Below, in pieces: positions 10,007 through 17,279 of a stretch of DNA of 35,221 nt. The stretch covers positions 35,761 through 70,981 of the forward strand of contig JAJVID010000093.1 in assembly GCA_022072205.1 (NCBI GenBank), read 5' to 3'. A program made the translations under genes and the position numbers. This DNA is from Acidobacteriota bacterium. Lineage in GTDB: Bacteria > Acidobacteriota > Blastocatellia > RBC074. The notes beneath the pieces were generated by a model, which was not told where the DNA came from, did no database searches, and was given only the letters and a program-made list of their open reading frames with translations. Every line of letters starts with the position of its first letter. Within the stretch, counting starts at the first letter, position 1.

Positions 10007-12802
10007 TCATTCACATCGGAGCGCCGTCATTGGGTCTACTCGCGAGGCTCTTCTGGCGGGCAGATAACCGGCCAAAGCGGCTACGGCGATCATCAGCGCC
10101 GCCGCCACCGCAATTGTCATCGGGTCGTTCGGCGCCAGCCCGAAGAGCAGACTGGAAACCAGGCGCGTGGTCGCCAGCGCGGCGCTCAAACCGATGGCGG
10201 CGCCGATCACTACCATCAACATGGTTTCCTTCATCACCATCCTGACGACATCAGCGCCGCGCGCGCCGAGCGCCATGCGGATGCCAATCTCATTCGTCCG
10301 TCGGGTCACGGCGTAAGACATCACGCCATAAAGCCCAATGCAGGAGAGCAGCAGCGCGAACAGGCTGAAGAAGCCGGCAAGCTCGGCGACAAAGCGTTCC
10401 TGGGTCATCGCCTCGTCCGCGATGTCGTTCATCGTCCGCAGGTCGAAGATTTGCATCGTCGGATCAAACTCGCGCACGACGCGTTTGATGGAAGCGGCCA
10501 TCTCGACTGGATCGCCCAGGGCGCGAATCTGAAACGCTCGATTGCCGCTGGCCGGGCCGGGTTGTTGCGCGTAGAGCTTGTAGAAGGTTTTCGGCGCCTG
10601 GTCGCGCAGGTTGTCGTATTTCGCGCTGTTGACGACGCCGATGATTTCAAAAGTCTGGCCCTTGTACCTGGGGTCCTGGTAGCTGAATGATTTTCCGACC
10701 GGGTTTTCATTGCCGAAGAAAGCGCGCGCCATCGTCTGGTTGATGACGGCGAATTGCAGCGGAGGCGCGGCGCTCTTTTCGGCCTTGTCGCTGGCTGGTT
10801 TGGCCGTCTCGGTGGTCACAGGCCGTTCATCCTGCGGCCCGAAACCGCGGCCTGCCAGCATCGTCATGCCCATCGTTTCAAAAAAACGCGGCCCCACCGT
10901 CAATTCATGGCAAGCCATCTCTTCCTGACTGCCGGAGGTGTAGCCCGGTACTTTCACCAGATTCCGCGAGCGATCACCGACCAGCAGGCTGAGGCTGGAC
11001 ATGCTGGCCGAACGCGCGCCCGGCAATGTTTCCAGCCGCGCCAGCAATTGGCTGAACATCGGCGCGTGGCGCGCATTGCCCGCGCCGCTGCCGCCGTCAA
11101 TCCAGAACTGCATCAGGTTTTCGCGATCAAAGCCGGTGTCGAGATTCCGCAAGTTCTGAAGCGTGCGCACGAACAGTCCCGCGCCGATCAGCAGAAAGAG
11201 CGAGAGCGCGACTTGCGCGACGACCAATACCTTGTTGAGCGAGAAGCGCAGGCGGCCCGGCTCAGCGCCGGCTTTCTCTTTCAGGGAAGAAGTCAGATCG
11301 AGGCGGGTCGCTCGCAACGCGGGCGCAAGTCCGAACAGGATGCCGGTCAGCAGCGAAACCGCCAGCGTGAAGCCCAGCGCGCGCCAGTCAGGATTGATGT
11401 CAATAAAAATGGGGAGGCGCTGTGGCAGGTAATTGAGCAGCGCGCGAGTCCCCCAGCTTGCAAAAAGCAGCCCCAGCGCGCCGCCCAGCAATGAGAGCAT
11501 CACGCTTTCCGTCAACAGTTGGCGGATCAAACGCCAGCGTCCCGCGCCCAACGCCAGCCGCACGGCGATCTCTTTGCGCCGTGTGGCGGAGCGCGCCAGC
11601 AACAGGTTGGCCACGTTCGCGCACGCTATCAACAGCGTCAGCGCGACGACGGTCATCAGGATCAAGAGCGGCTGTTTGAACTGCTGCCGCAAGTGAGTGT
11701 AGCCCACCCCGCCTTGTTCAAGCTCGATCCGCATGGCTTGAATGGATCGCCGATCACTTTCCGGCATCTGGGGCTGCTGGGCGATCATATCCGAGGTTTG
11801 CTGTTTGAAGATCACGTTCAGCTCTTCGCGCGCCTGCGCCAGGCTGACGCCGGGTTGCAACCGCCCCATCACGCGCAGCCACGAGACGCCCGTGTTTTTC
11901 AGAAACTGATTTCCCGGGCTGATCTGCGGCGTCAGGCTGAGCGGCCACCACATTTCGGGACGCCGGCCAACCTCGATGCCGTGGAATCCCGGCGGCGCGA
12001 CGCCGACAATCGTCAGCGGAAAATTGTTGAGCGTGATCTTCTTTCCGACCACCGCCGGATCAAGCCCGAACCGGCGCTGCCAGAAATCGTGGCTGATCAC
12101 CGCGACGGGCTGCGGATTGGCGATGTTGTTATCGTCTTCCGTCAGCGCCCGGCCAAGCGCCGCATTGACGCCCAGCGCCGAAAAGTAATTGCCTGAAACT
12201 CTCTCCGGCCTGACCGATTCGCTTTGGCCCCCGGCGCCCGGCTCGCTGACCAGCATCGGCGCCCCGCCAGCCGCGGCGATGATGCCTGTGAACGAGCGGC
12301 TGTTTTCGCGAAACCGCATGAACAGGGGATGGTTGAAGCTGTACCGTCCACCGCGCAAACCTTCGATGGAAAACAGCGCCAGTTGTTGCGGCTCTTTGAC
12401 CGGCAACATCCGCAACATCAACGCGTCAATCAAAGTGAAAATAGCCGTGTTCGCGCCGATGCCAATCGCGAGCGAAAGCACGGCCACCGCCGTGAAGCCT
12501 TTGCTCTTGAGCAGCATTCGCACACCAAAATGCAAATCTTGAAACATCTCGTCCTCCAATCTCCTCGGTTGTAAAAGCAGCGCATCCCGGAACGCGCCCA
12601 GGCTGCGCCGCAACAGGTCAAATTTGTTTCGCCAATCGAGCTTGGTCCACTCGGCCAGCATTGCTTCGCGGTAGCGCAATTCCGCTTCCCACTCCTGTCG
12701 CCAATCGGCGCGCAAGCGGCGCGGCACGATCACGCCGACCAGCGCGATCAGCCAAAGATGTAGCTTCACAGAAAGTTTCCCTGTGTTATCTGATTTTGAC
12801 AT
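10007..12802 (-). CDS. ADOP-family ABC permease (931 aa)
   Basis: Complete ADOP permease and first of the four tightly packed copies downstream of the toxin-antitoxin insertion. The start MSKSDNTGKL (ATG) is preferred; a GTG at 12817 would add five residues. It has leader, membrane segment ([19 protein letters not shown]), MacB core, FtsX block near 375-505 ([20 protein letters not shown]), second periplasmic domain with a lysine/proline-rich insert around RPVTTETAKPASDKAEKSAA, and terminal FtsX block ([20 protein letters not shown]) ending in DPMTALRCE. Only 65 bp separate its start from the divergent toxin gene. Either this gene has its own promoter there, or it depends on read-through across the inserted cassette. 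I could not identify a convincing minus-strand promoter. Confidence 0.92.
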   Translation of the reverse strand: MSKSDNTGKLSVKLHLWLIALVGVIVPRRLRADWRQEWEAELRYREAMLAEWTKLDWRNKFDLLRRSLGAFRDALLLQPRRLEDEMFQDLHFGVRMLLKSKGFTAVAVLSLAIGIGANTAIFTLIDALMLRMLPVKEPQQLALFSIEGLRGGRYSFNHPLFMRFRENSRSFTGIIAAAGGAPMLVSEPGAGGQSESVRPERVSGNYFSALGVNAALGRALTEDDNNIANPQPVAVISHDFWQRRFGLDPAVVGKKITLNNFPLTIVGVAPPGFHGIEVGRRPEMWWPLSLTPQISPGNQFLKNTGVSWLRVMGRLQPGVSLAQAREELNVIFKQQTSDMIAQQPQMPESDRRSIQAMRIELEQGGVGYTHLRQQFKQPLLILMTVVALTLLIACANVANLLLARSATRRKEIAVRLALGAGRWRLIRQLLTESVMLSLLGGALGLLFASWGTRALLNYLPQRLPIFIDINPDWRALGFTLAVSLLTGILFGLAPALRATRLDLTSSLKEKAGAEPGRLRFSLNKVLVVAQVALSLFLLIGAGLFVRTLQNLRNLDTGFDRENLMQFWIDGGSGAGNARHAPMFSQLLARLETLPGARSASMSSLSLLVGDRSRNLVKVPGYTSGSQEEMACHELTVGPRFFETMGMTMLAGRGFGPQDERPVTTETAKPASDKAEKSAAPPLQFAVINQTMARAFFGNENPVGKSFSYQDPRYKGQTFEIIGVVNSAKYDNLRDQAPKTFYKLYAQQPGPASGNRAFQIRALGDPVEMAASIKRVVREFDPTMQIFDLRTMNDIADEAMTQERFVAELAGFFSLFALLLSCIGLYGVMSYAVTRRTNEIGIRMALGARGADVVRMVMKETMLMVVIGAAIGLSAALATTRLVSSLLFGLAPNDPMTIAVAAALMIAVAALAGYLPARRASRVDPMTALRCE

Positions 12803-12853
12803 CGGCTTAACCCACACACGCGAGAAGGAATCTTGACAGCTATCCCACTTCGT

Positions 12854-12858
12854 AGGAG
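12854..12858 (+). promoter_or_regulatory. Ribosome binding site deciding the toxin GTG start
   Basis: AGGAG lies nine bases before the GTG at 12868. The next in-frame ATG is 16 codons further on and would remove the conserved beginning. A TTGACA at 12833-12838 is too close to this site to serve as an ordinary -35 element for the toxin. Confidence 0.6.
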
Positions 12859-12867
12859 ACTCGCTCC

Positions 12868-13224
12868 GTGAGTACGGAAAGCCCCAGGCTCTATACGTTC
12901 ATTGAACTGCCGGTGTTTATGCGGCAGCTTGAGACGCTCGCTTCTTTGGACACGCTCTACGCCCTTCAGGCCGATTTGCTCGAAGACCCTGAGCGATGGC
13001 CGGTCATCAAAGGCGCAGGCGGCGCGCGCAAAGGGCGTGTCGCCGACCCGAAAAGTTCGCGCGGCAAGAGCGGGAGTTTCCGTTACATCTATCTTTACCT
13101 GGAGCATCGCGGGAGAATCTTCCTCCTGCTGTTCTTCAGCAAGAACGAACAGGCGAATCTGTCGGCGGAGCAGATCAAACAGGTCGCCGCCGTAGTCGAA
13201 AAGATCAAAGAGGCAAATTTATGA
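12868..13224 (+). CDS. RelE/HigB-like toxin of a type II toxin-antitoxin pair
   Basis: A 118-aa protein resembling HigB2/RelE-type mRNA interferases. After a variable N-terminus it has the family pattern [18 protein letters not shown], then a basic stretch, an [20 protein letters not shown] strand pair, and the family hallmark [12 protein letters not shown] before a C-terminal helix. In the family such proteins cut translated mRNA at the ribosome and are neutralised by the partner antitoxin. The stop overlaps the antitoxin ATG (ATGA), and toxin-first order is typical of HigBA. The pair is inserted against the direction of the permease row. Its role here is inferred: selfish maintenance, stress response or stabilisation of the region. 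Confidence 0.85.
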   Translation: MSTESPRLYTFIELPVFMRQLETLASLDTLYALQADLLEDPERWPVIKGAGGARKGRVADPKSSRGKSGSFRYIYLYLEHRGRIFLLLFFSKNEQANLSAEQIKQVAAVVEKIKEANL

Positions 13225-13559
13225 GCGCTACCGGGAAGAAACATAAAAAGCAGAAGCAGATGAGCGATGATCTGTTCGGCGAATTGATGCAATCGCTCGA
13301 CCAGGCGCTGCGATACTCGCGCGGCGAGCAGATCAACGCCCGCACCACCGTTTTGCCTGCGCCGCCGGATCCGATGACGCGAGAAGAGATCGTCAAATTG
13401 CGCGAGCGATTCAATTGCTCGCAGGCGATCTTTGCACGCCTGCTCAACGTCAGCGTCAAGACCTTGCAAGCCTGGGAACAGGGACTGCGAGTCCCGAGCG
13501 ACGCCGCGTTGAAGCTGCTGAACATTGCCAGAAATCATCCTGACGCATTGCTTTCCTGA
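13221..13559 (+). CDS. HigA-like helix-turn-helix antitoxin
   Basis: A 112-aa protein that starts inside the toxin stop codon. It has a lysine-rich head, an extended linker (residues 20-50, probably the toxin-binding arm), and an XRE-type helix-turn-helix at about 53-103 ([20 protein letters not shown], then [19 protein letters not shown]). This is the arrangement of HigA2/COG2944 antitoxins, which bind their own promoter and neutralise the toxin. The longer open frame extending upstream from 12996 lies inside the toxin gene and is not used. The HTH match and the four-base overlap make the call firm; DNA target and activity are not visible. Confidence 0.87.
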   Translation: MSATGKKHKKQKQMSDDLFGELMQSLDQALRYSRGEQINARTTVLPAPPDPMTREEIVKLRERFNCSQAIFARLLNVSVKTLQAWEQGLRVPSDAALKLLNIARNHPDALLS

Positions 13560-13587
13560 GCGAATCAGACCGCAACAAATCTTAATT

Positions 13588-13779
13588 GTGTTTTCCACCC
13601 TGCTTGTCTCATTCGGCCAACATTTGCAAAGAGATGGCTACGTCGAAGCGGAAATCAGCGATGCGTTGCCGATGATCACCTCCGCCATCATCACTGAATA
13701 CCTGACACGCCTGCAGGAAGACGGTGAATTCGCGGCCATCATCGCCTTCGATGAATGGCTGCGATCACTCCGGCCATAA
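13588..13779 (+). CDS. Small hypothetical protein or remnant after the antitoxin
   Basis: A 63-aa frame from a GTG, following the antitoxin by 28 bp and ending 9 bp before the stop of the opposing permease. The frame stays open upstream into the antitoxin end. The tail (DALPMITSAIITEYLTRLQE, then DGEFAAIIAFDEWLRSLRP) reads like a real acidic amphipathic helical protein. I do not recognise a family, and no Shine-Dalgarno sequence is clear. It may be a third cassette gene or the 3' end of a gene truncated when the cassette arrived. Confidence 0.35.
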   Translation: MFSTLLVSFGQHLQRDGYVEAEISDALPMITSAIITEYLTRLQEDGEFAAIIAFDEWLRSLRP

Positions 13780-13788
13780 TTTCCCCAC

Positions 13789-16635
13789 TTACTCCTGGCG
13801 CAGCGCAATCAGCGGGTCTACTTGCGCCGCCTTGCGCGCGGGCAGCCAGCAGGCCGCCAGCGCCACCACGATGAGCAGCGCCGCGATCACGCTGAACGTC
13901 AACGGGTCTGTCCCGCTCACGCCGTAAAGCTGTTCGGCCATTTGCCGCTGCCACGACCGGGGGCCGAAATACTCGCTCGCCATCAGCCGCTTCAACCCGT
14001 AGCCGCAGGCCGCGCCGACTATCAACCCAACGATCACCAGCCGCATTCCCTGCCAGACGACCAGCCGCAACACGTTGGCTGGTTGCGCGCCGAGCGCCAT
14101 GCGGATGCCGATCTCGTTCGTGCGCTGCGCGACCGAATAAGCCAGCACGCCGGACAAGCCGATGGCCGCAAGCAGCAGCGCCAGCGCGCCGAAGAAGCTG
14201 AGCAGCCGCGCATAGAGCCGTTCCTGCCCAAGCGAGGCTTGCGAGCGAGCGGCTTGCGTGGTCATTTCCGTGACCGGCAGATTGCTGTCCAGTTCGCGCA
14301 CGGCTTGTCGAACCGACGCCGCAAACGCGGTCGGGTCGCCCACTGTGCGCAGCGCGAAATACATCGCGCCGATGTCGGCGACATCCTGCCGCCACGGCGT
14401 GTAAAGCAGCGGCTCGATCTCGTTGCGCTGGCTGTCGTATTTGGTGTCGGCGACGATGCCGACAATTTCGACTTCGCGTTTGCTGTCGCTGTCCGTGACG
14501 CGCTTTCCCAGCGCGCTTTCGTTGGGGAAGAATTTGCGCGCGAATGTCTGATTGACGACGGCGACTTTGGGCGCGTTCTGATCGTCGCCTTCGGTGAAGC
14601 CGCGCCCCGTCAGCAGCGGGATTTCCATCGCCGCAAAATAGTTTTCGCGCGCCATCTGCCGGTTGGTGAGATGCTCGCCTGCGGTCTTTTCGGTCTCGCC
14701 GGGCAGAAGCACATTGGCGTTCCACATGTTGTGGGCGATGAGCGGCACGACTCCGAACGTCGCCGCGCGCACGCCGGGCAAATTGTCCAGCCGCTCGAAA
14801 AGCCGCTCGTAGAACTGAATCAACCGTTCGTCCTTGTATCCGCCTTGTCGCGGCTGCAACGAGAAAAGCAGCAGGTTCTCCTGATTGAAGCCGAGGTTGA
14901 CGCGTTGCAAATTGTAAAGCGTGCGGATGAACAACCCGGCGCCGACGAGCAACAGCAACGACAGCGCCACCTGCAAGACGACCAATCCCTTGCTCAGCCG
15001 CGACACCGCGCCCGTTGTGCGGCGGCCCTGCTTGAGCGCCGTCGTCAAATCAAGGCTCGTCGCGCGCCACGCGGGAGCGAGGCCGAACAGAATTCCAGTC
15101 AGCAGCGAAACGGCGACGGTGAACGCCAGCACGCGCCAATTCAGGCTGGGATCAATTTTTTCGGGCAAAAAGCCCGTGTCGCGGTCGGCCAGCGCCACCA
15201 GCGCGCTCTTGCCCCACATCGCGAAAATCACGCCGAGCAATCCGCCCAGGCCGGAGAGCAATAAGCTTTCGGTCAGCAATTGGCGGATCAATCGCCATCG
15301 CCCCGCGCCGACTGCCAGCCGCACGCCGATCTCAGGGCCGCGCAAGGAAGCCCGCGCCAGCAGCAGATTCGCCACGTTGGCGCAAGCGATCAACAACACC
15401 AGCGCGACCACGCCGAACATCCCGTAGATCGTGGCCGAATACATCTTGCGGCTTTCCATCAGACCGCGGCTCCCCACTTGCGCGGTCAATCGCGGGTAAT
15501 CTTTCGGATCGAGCTTCGCCGGTTCGTCGTCGCGTCGAGGCGGCGGCATCACTTCCAGCGCGGCGGCTTGAAACGCGCCGTTCAAACTGTTGCGCGCTTG
15601 TTCAATCGTCGCGCCCGTTTTCAACCTGCCCATCAAATTTATCCACCAGAGGCCCGGCTTGCCTGCCCTGGCCATTCCGCTGCGTTCGCCGAGCAGCGTT
15701 GGCTCGAACGCCAGCGGAACCGTGACGGCGGGGCGATAGCTCACCTGCAATGTTCCGGTGAACGCGGGCGGAGTCACGCCGATGATCGTGAACGGCGTTT
15801 GATTCAATTTGAGTTGTTTTCCGACGACATCCGGGTTCGCGGCGAACCGCTCCTGCCAGTATTGATGGCTGAGCACGACCACCGGCGGCGCGGCCTCGTT
15901 GTCGTCGGCGTTCGAGATCGCTCGCCCCAGCATCGGCTGCACGCCGAGGCCGGTGAAATAATCGCCTGAAACGGCTTGCCCTCTGACGACCTCGGCCTGC
16001 TCGTTCATCACCGCTGTCAGTTCGTAAATCGGAGCGAAGGCGAAAAGATCGCTGAACGGATCGTCAGTCGCTGCGGCGCGCGCCTGACGCATCTTTTCGA
16101 TGATGTCGTAGCGGAACATCGAAGCCCCGCGCGTGCCCGGCGGGCTGGGAACCATAGACCCGCGCGAACCGTTCGTCCTGAACGCGCGCCCAGCCTGCCA
16201 TTCAAACAACACCAATCGCTCCGGCTCCCTGACCGGCAGCGTCCGCAACAGCACGGCGTCAACCACGCTGAAAATCGCCGTGTTCGCGCCGATGCCGAGC
16301 GCCAGCGAGAGCGCGGCGACTATGGTGAATCCTTTGTGCTTGAGCAGCATTCGCAAGCCGTAACGCAGGTCTTGAAACATCTCGTCCTCCAATCTTTTCG
16401 GTTGCAGCAACAGCGCATCCTGAAACGCGCCCAGGCTGCGCCGCAGCAGATCAAGTTTTGTTTTCCAGTTGAGGTTGTCCCACTCGACCAGCAGCGTCTC
16501 GCGGTAACGCAATTCGGCCTCCCACTCCTGCCGCCAGTCCGCGCGCAAGCGGCGCGGCACGATCAGGCCGATGAAAGCGATCAGCCAGAGACGCCGTCTT
16601 GAAAAATGCCTTTTGCGAAAATTGGGTTCCGGCAT
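13789..16635 (-). CDS. ADOP-family ABC permease (948 aa), first after padR
   Basis: Largest and promoter-proximal permease of the row. It starts 4 bp after the padR stop, so the two are almost certainly co-transcribed. The leader ([20 protein letters not shown]), membrane segment and MacB core are followed by the first FtsX block near 400-530 ([20 protein letters not shown]). The core is lengthened by insertions, including [19 protein letters not shown] and [19 protein letters not shown]. The terminal FtsX block ([20 protein letters not shown]) has an extra [20 protein letters not shown] stretch before the end DPLIALRQE. PadR-ADOP pairs are a recurring acidobacterial arrangement (established knowledge, recalled and not searched). 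Substrate unknown. Confidence 0.93.
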   Translation of the reverse strand: MPEPNFRKRHFSRRRLWLIAFIGLIVPRRLRADWRQEWEAELRYRETLLVEWDNLNWKTKLDLLRRSLGAFQDALLLQPKRLEDEMFQDLRYGLRMLLKHKGFTIVAALSLALGIGANTAIFSVVDAVLLRTLPVREPERLVLFEWQAGRAFRTNGSRGSMVPSPPGTRGASMFRYDIIEKMRQARAAATDDPFSDLFAFAPIYELTAVMNEQAEVVRGQAVSGDYFTGLGVQPMLGRAISNADDNEAAPPVVVLSHQYWQERFAANPDVVGKQLKLNQTPFTIIGVTPPAFTGTLQVSYRPAVTVPLAFEPTLLGERSGMARAGKPGLWWINLMGRLKTGATIEQARNSLNGAFQAAALEVMPPPRRDDEPAKLDPKDYPRLTAQVGSRGLMESRKMYSATIYGMFGVVALVLLIACANVANLLLARASLRGPEIGVRLAVGAGRWRLIRQLLTESLLLSGLGGLLGVIFAMWGKSALVALADRDTGFLPEKIDPSLNWRVLAFTVAVSLLTGILFGLAPAWRATSLDLTTALKQGRRTTGAVSRLSKGLVVLQVALSLLLLVGAGLFIRTLYNLQRVNLGFNQENLLLFSLQPRQGGYKDERLIQFYERLFERLDNLPGVRAATFGVVPLIAHNMWNANVLLPGETEKTAGEHLTNRQMARENYFAAMEIPLLTGRGFTEGDDQNAPKVAVVNQTFARKFFPNESALGKRVTDSDSKREVEIVGIVADTKYDSQRNEIEPLLYTPWRQDVADIGAMYFALRTVGDPTAFAASVRQAVRELDSNLPVTEMTTQAARSQASLGQERLYARLLSFFGALALLLAAIGLSGVLAYSVAQRTNEIGIRMALGAQPANVLRLVVWQGMRLVIVGLIVGAACGYGLKRLMASEYFGPRSWQRQMAEQLYGVSGTDPLTFSVIAALLIVVALAACWLPARKAAQVDPLIALRQE

Positions 16636-16639
16636 GGCG

Positions 16640-16969
16640 TCATTGAGCGCGCGACGGTTTCGGTTTGGACGCGGGCTGCGGCTGCGTCTGTTCGAGCAGC
16701 CGATATCGTTTGACCGCTTCAGCCAGCGCCTCTTTGCCCTCTTTTGTCAGTTCGTAGTATTTGCGCGGCGGACGTTGCTCGGCTTGCGCGATCGCGTGCT
16801 TCTCCCACTTGGACGCGACGTAGCCGGTGTCTTCAAGCCGCCGCAGCGCCGGGTAGACCGTGCCGCTCGGCAGCCCCGTCACGTCCATGATGTCGAAACC
16901 GTAACGGTAGCCGTTGTCGAGCGCCTGCAGGATGACCGCCGCTGAAAAAGACAGGTAACCTTTTCCCAT
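16640..16969 (-). CDS. PadR-family transcriptional regulator
   Basis: A 109-aa PadR-type winged-helix regulator. The N-terminal domain has helix 1 [20 protein letters not shown], the family's typical [19 protein letters not shown] recognition region (about residues 32-50), and the wing [17 protein letters not shown]. The short C-terminal helix places it among the small subfamily-2 PadR proteins, which usually dimerise and repress a neighbouring gene. The tail is rich in Q, P and K and probably disordered. AGGAG at 16976-16980 lies six bases before the ATG. It heads the permease row and most likely represses itself and the permeases through the inverted repeat in its promoter. The inducing ligand cannot be told from the sequence. 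Confidence 0.93.
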   Translation of the reverse strand: MGKGYLSFSAAVILQALDNGYRYGFDIMDVTGLPSGTVYPALRRLEDTGYVASKWEKHAIAQAEQRPPRKYYELTKEGKEALAEAVKRYRLLEQTQPQPASKPKPSRAQ

Positions 16970-17006
16970 ATTCCGCTCCTGATAGTTCGGTGTATGTTGC
17001 TTTCTG

Positions 17007-17037
17007 CTTATACCGTATTCTACATAGGGTATGTCAA
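17007..17037 (-). promoter_or_regulatory. Sigma70-like promoter of padR and permease row
   Basis: On the minus strand TTGACA (17032-17037) is a perfect -35 element, and TATAAG (17007-17012) or GTATAA (17008-17013) forms the -10 with a spacer of 19 or 18 bases. The start would fall about 30 bases before the padR ATG. The spacer is slightly long, which fits a regulated promoter. Confidence 0.65.
17010..17032. promoter_or_regulatory. Inverted repeat ATACC-N13-GGTAT, candidate PadR operator
   Basis: The arms ATACC and GGTAT lie symmetrically inside the padR promoter, between and overlapping the -35 and -10 elements. Binding there would block RNA polymerase. PadR proteins generally bind short inverted repeats in their own promoters; assigning this repeat to them is inference. 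Confidence 0.45.
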
Positions 17038-17071
17038 GAGGTTTTATTTGTCCGGATTGATCGTTTTTGCT

Positions 17072-17100
17072 CTTTCATCGGCGAGGTGTTGGACTATAAT
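17072..17100 (+). promoter_or_regulatory. Possible promoter of the M36 protease gene
   Basis: TATAAT at 17095-17100 is a perfect -10 box about 180 bases before the protease start. The -35 at 17-base spacing (CTTTCA, 17072-17077) is weak. Transcription from here would carry the whole structured leader. The divergent padR promoter lies about 35 bp away. Confidence 0.45.
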
Positions 17101-17132
17101 GCCCGCGCTCCAATGCCCGGAGCCGCAGTCAT

Positions 17133-17215
17133 CTTCGGGCAGGGGAGTGAACGAACTCAGCCATCTGTAACCTGCAAGCAAAGCAACCGAAGGGCGATCT
17201 GGCTGACGCCCGAGG
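17133..17215 (+). ncRNA. Candidate structured leader RNA upstream of protease
   Basis: Two nested helices are visible. CUUCGGGC (17133-17140) pairs with GCCCGAGG (17208-17215) over 8 bp including one G-U. UCAGCCA (17157-17163) pairs perfectly with UGGCUGA (17200-17206). The two helices are separated by only one base on the 3' side. A 16-base purine-rich strand on the 5' side and a 36-base internal region (GCAAGCAAAGCAACCGAAGG and flanks) stay single-stranded or form further contacts. It lies between a TATAAT and the Shine-Dalgarno site. I compared it by memory with c-di-GMP, glycine and cobalamin riboswitches and found no match. It may be a cis-regulatory RNA, or chance pairing in GC-rich DNA. 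Confidence 0.4.
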
Positions 17216-17267
17216 TCTCAGAGAAAAAACCGCGCGCCGCCCCGTGATCGTCGTGGCCGCCAATCGA

Positions 17268-17272
17268 AGGAG
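17268..17272 (+). promoter_or_regulatory. Ribosome binding site fixing the protease start
   Basis: AGGAG lies seven bases before the ATG at 17280. That ATG begins a clean signal peptide, whereas the longer frame from 17244 would bury the signal behind 12 residues. Confidence 0.8.
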
Positions 17273-17279
17273 CTTACTG

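Noticed and set aside
12833..12838. TTGACA as -35 element of the toxin gene
   Set aside because: A -10 box at normal spacing would fall on the Shine-Dalgarno site, leaving no room for a leader.
12996..13220. Longer N-terminus of the antitoxin
   Set aside because: It lies within the toxin gene and is R/Q-rich. The ATG at 13221 overlapping the toxin stop gives the proper family length.
13822..15264. Open frame of 480 codons on the plus strand
   Set aside because: Antisense shadow of the 948-aa permease, with the same low-information Q/R/A-rich translation as other shadows.
17133..17215. Leader as c-di-GMP, glycine or cobalamin riboswitch
   Set aside because: Short look-alike strings (GCAAAGC, CCGAAGG) occur, but the remaining conserved parts of these classes are missing, so it is left unnamed.
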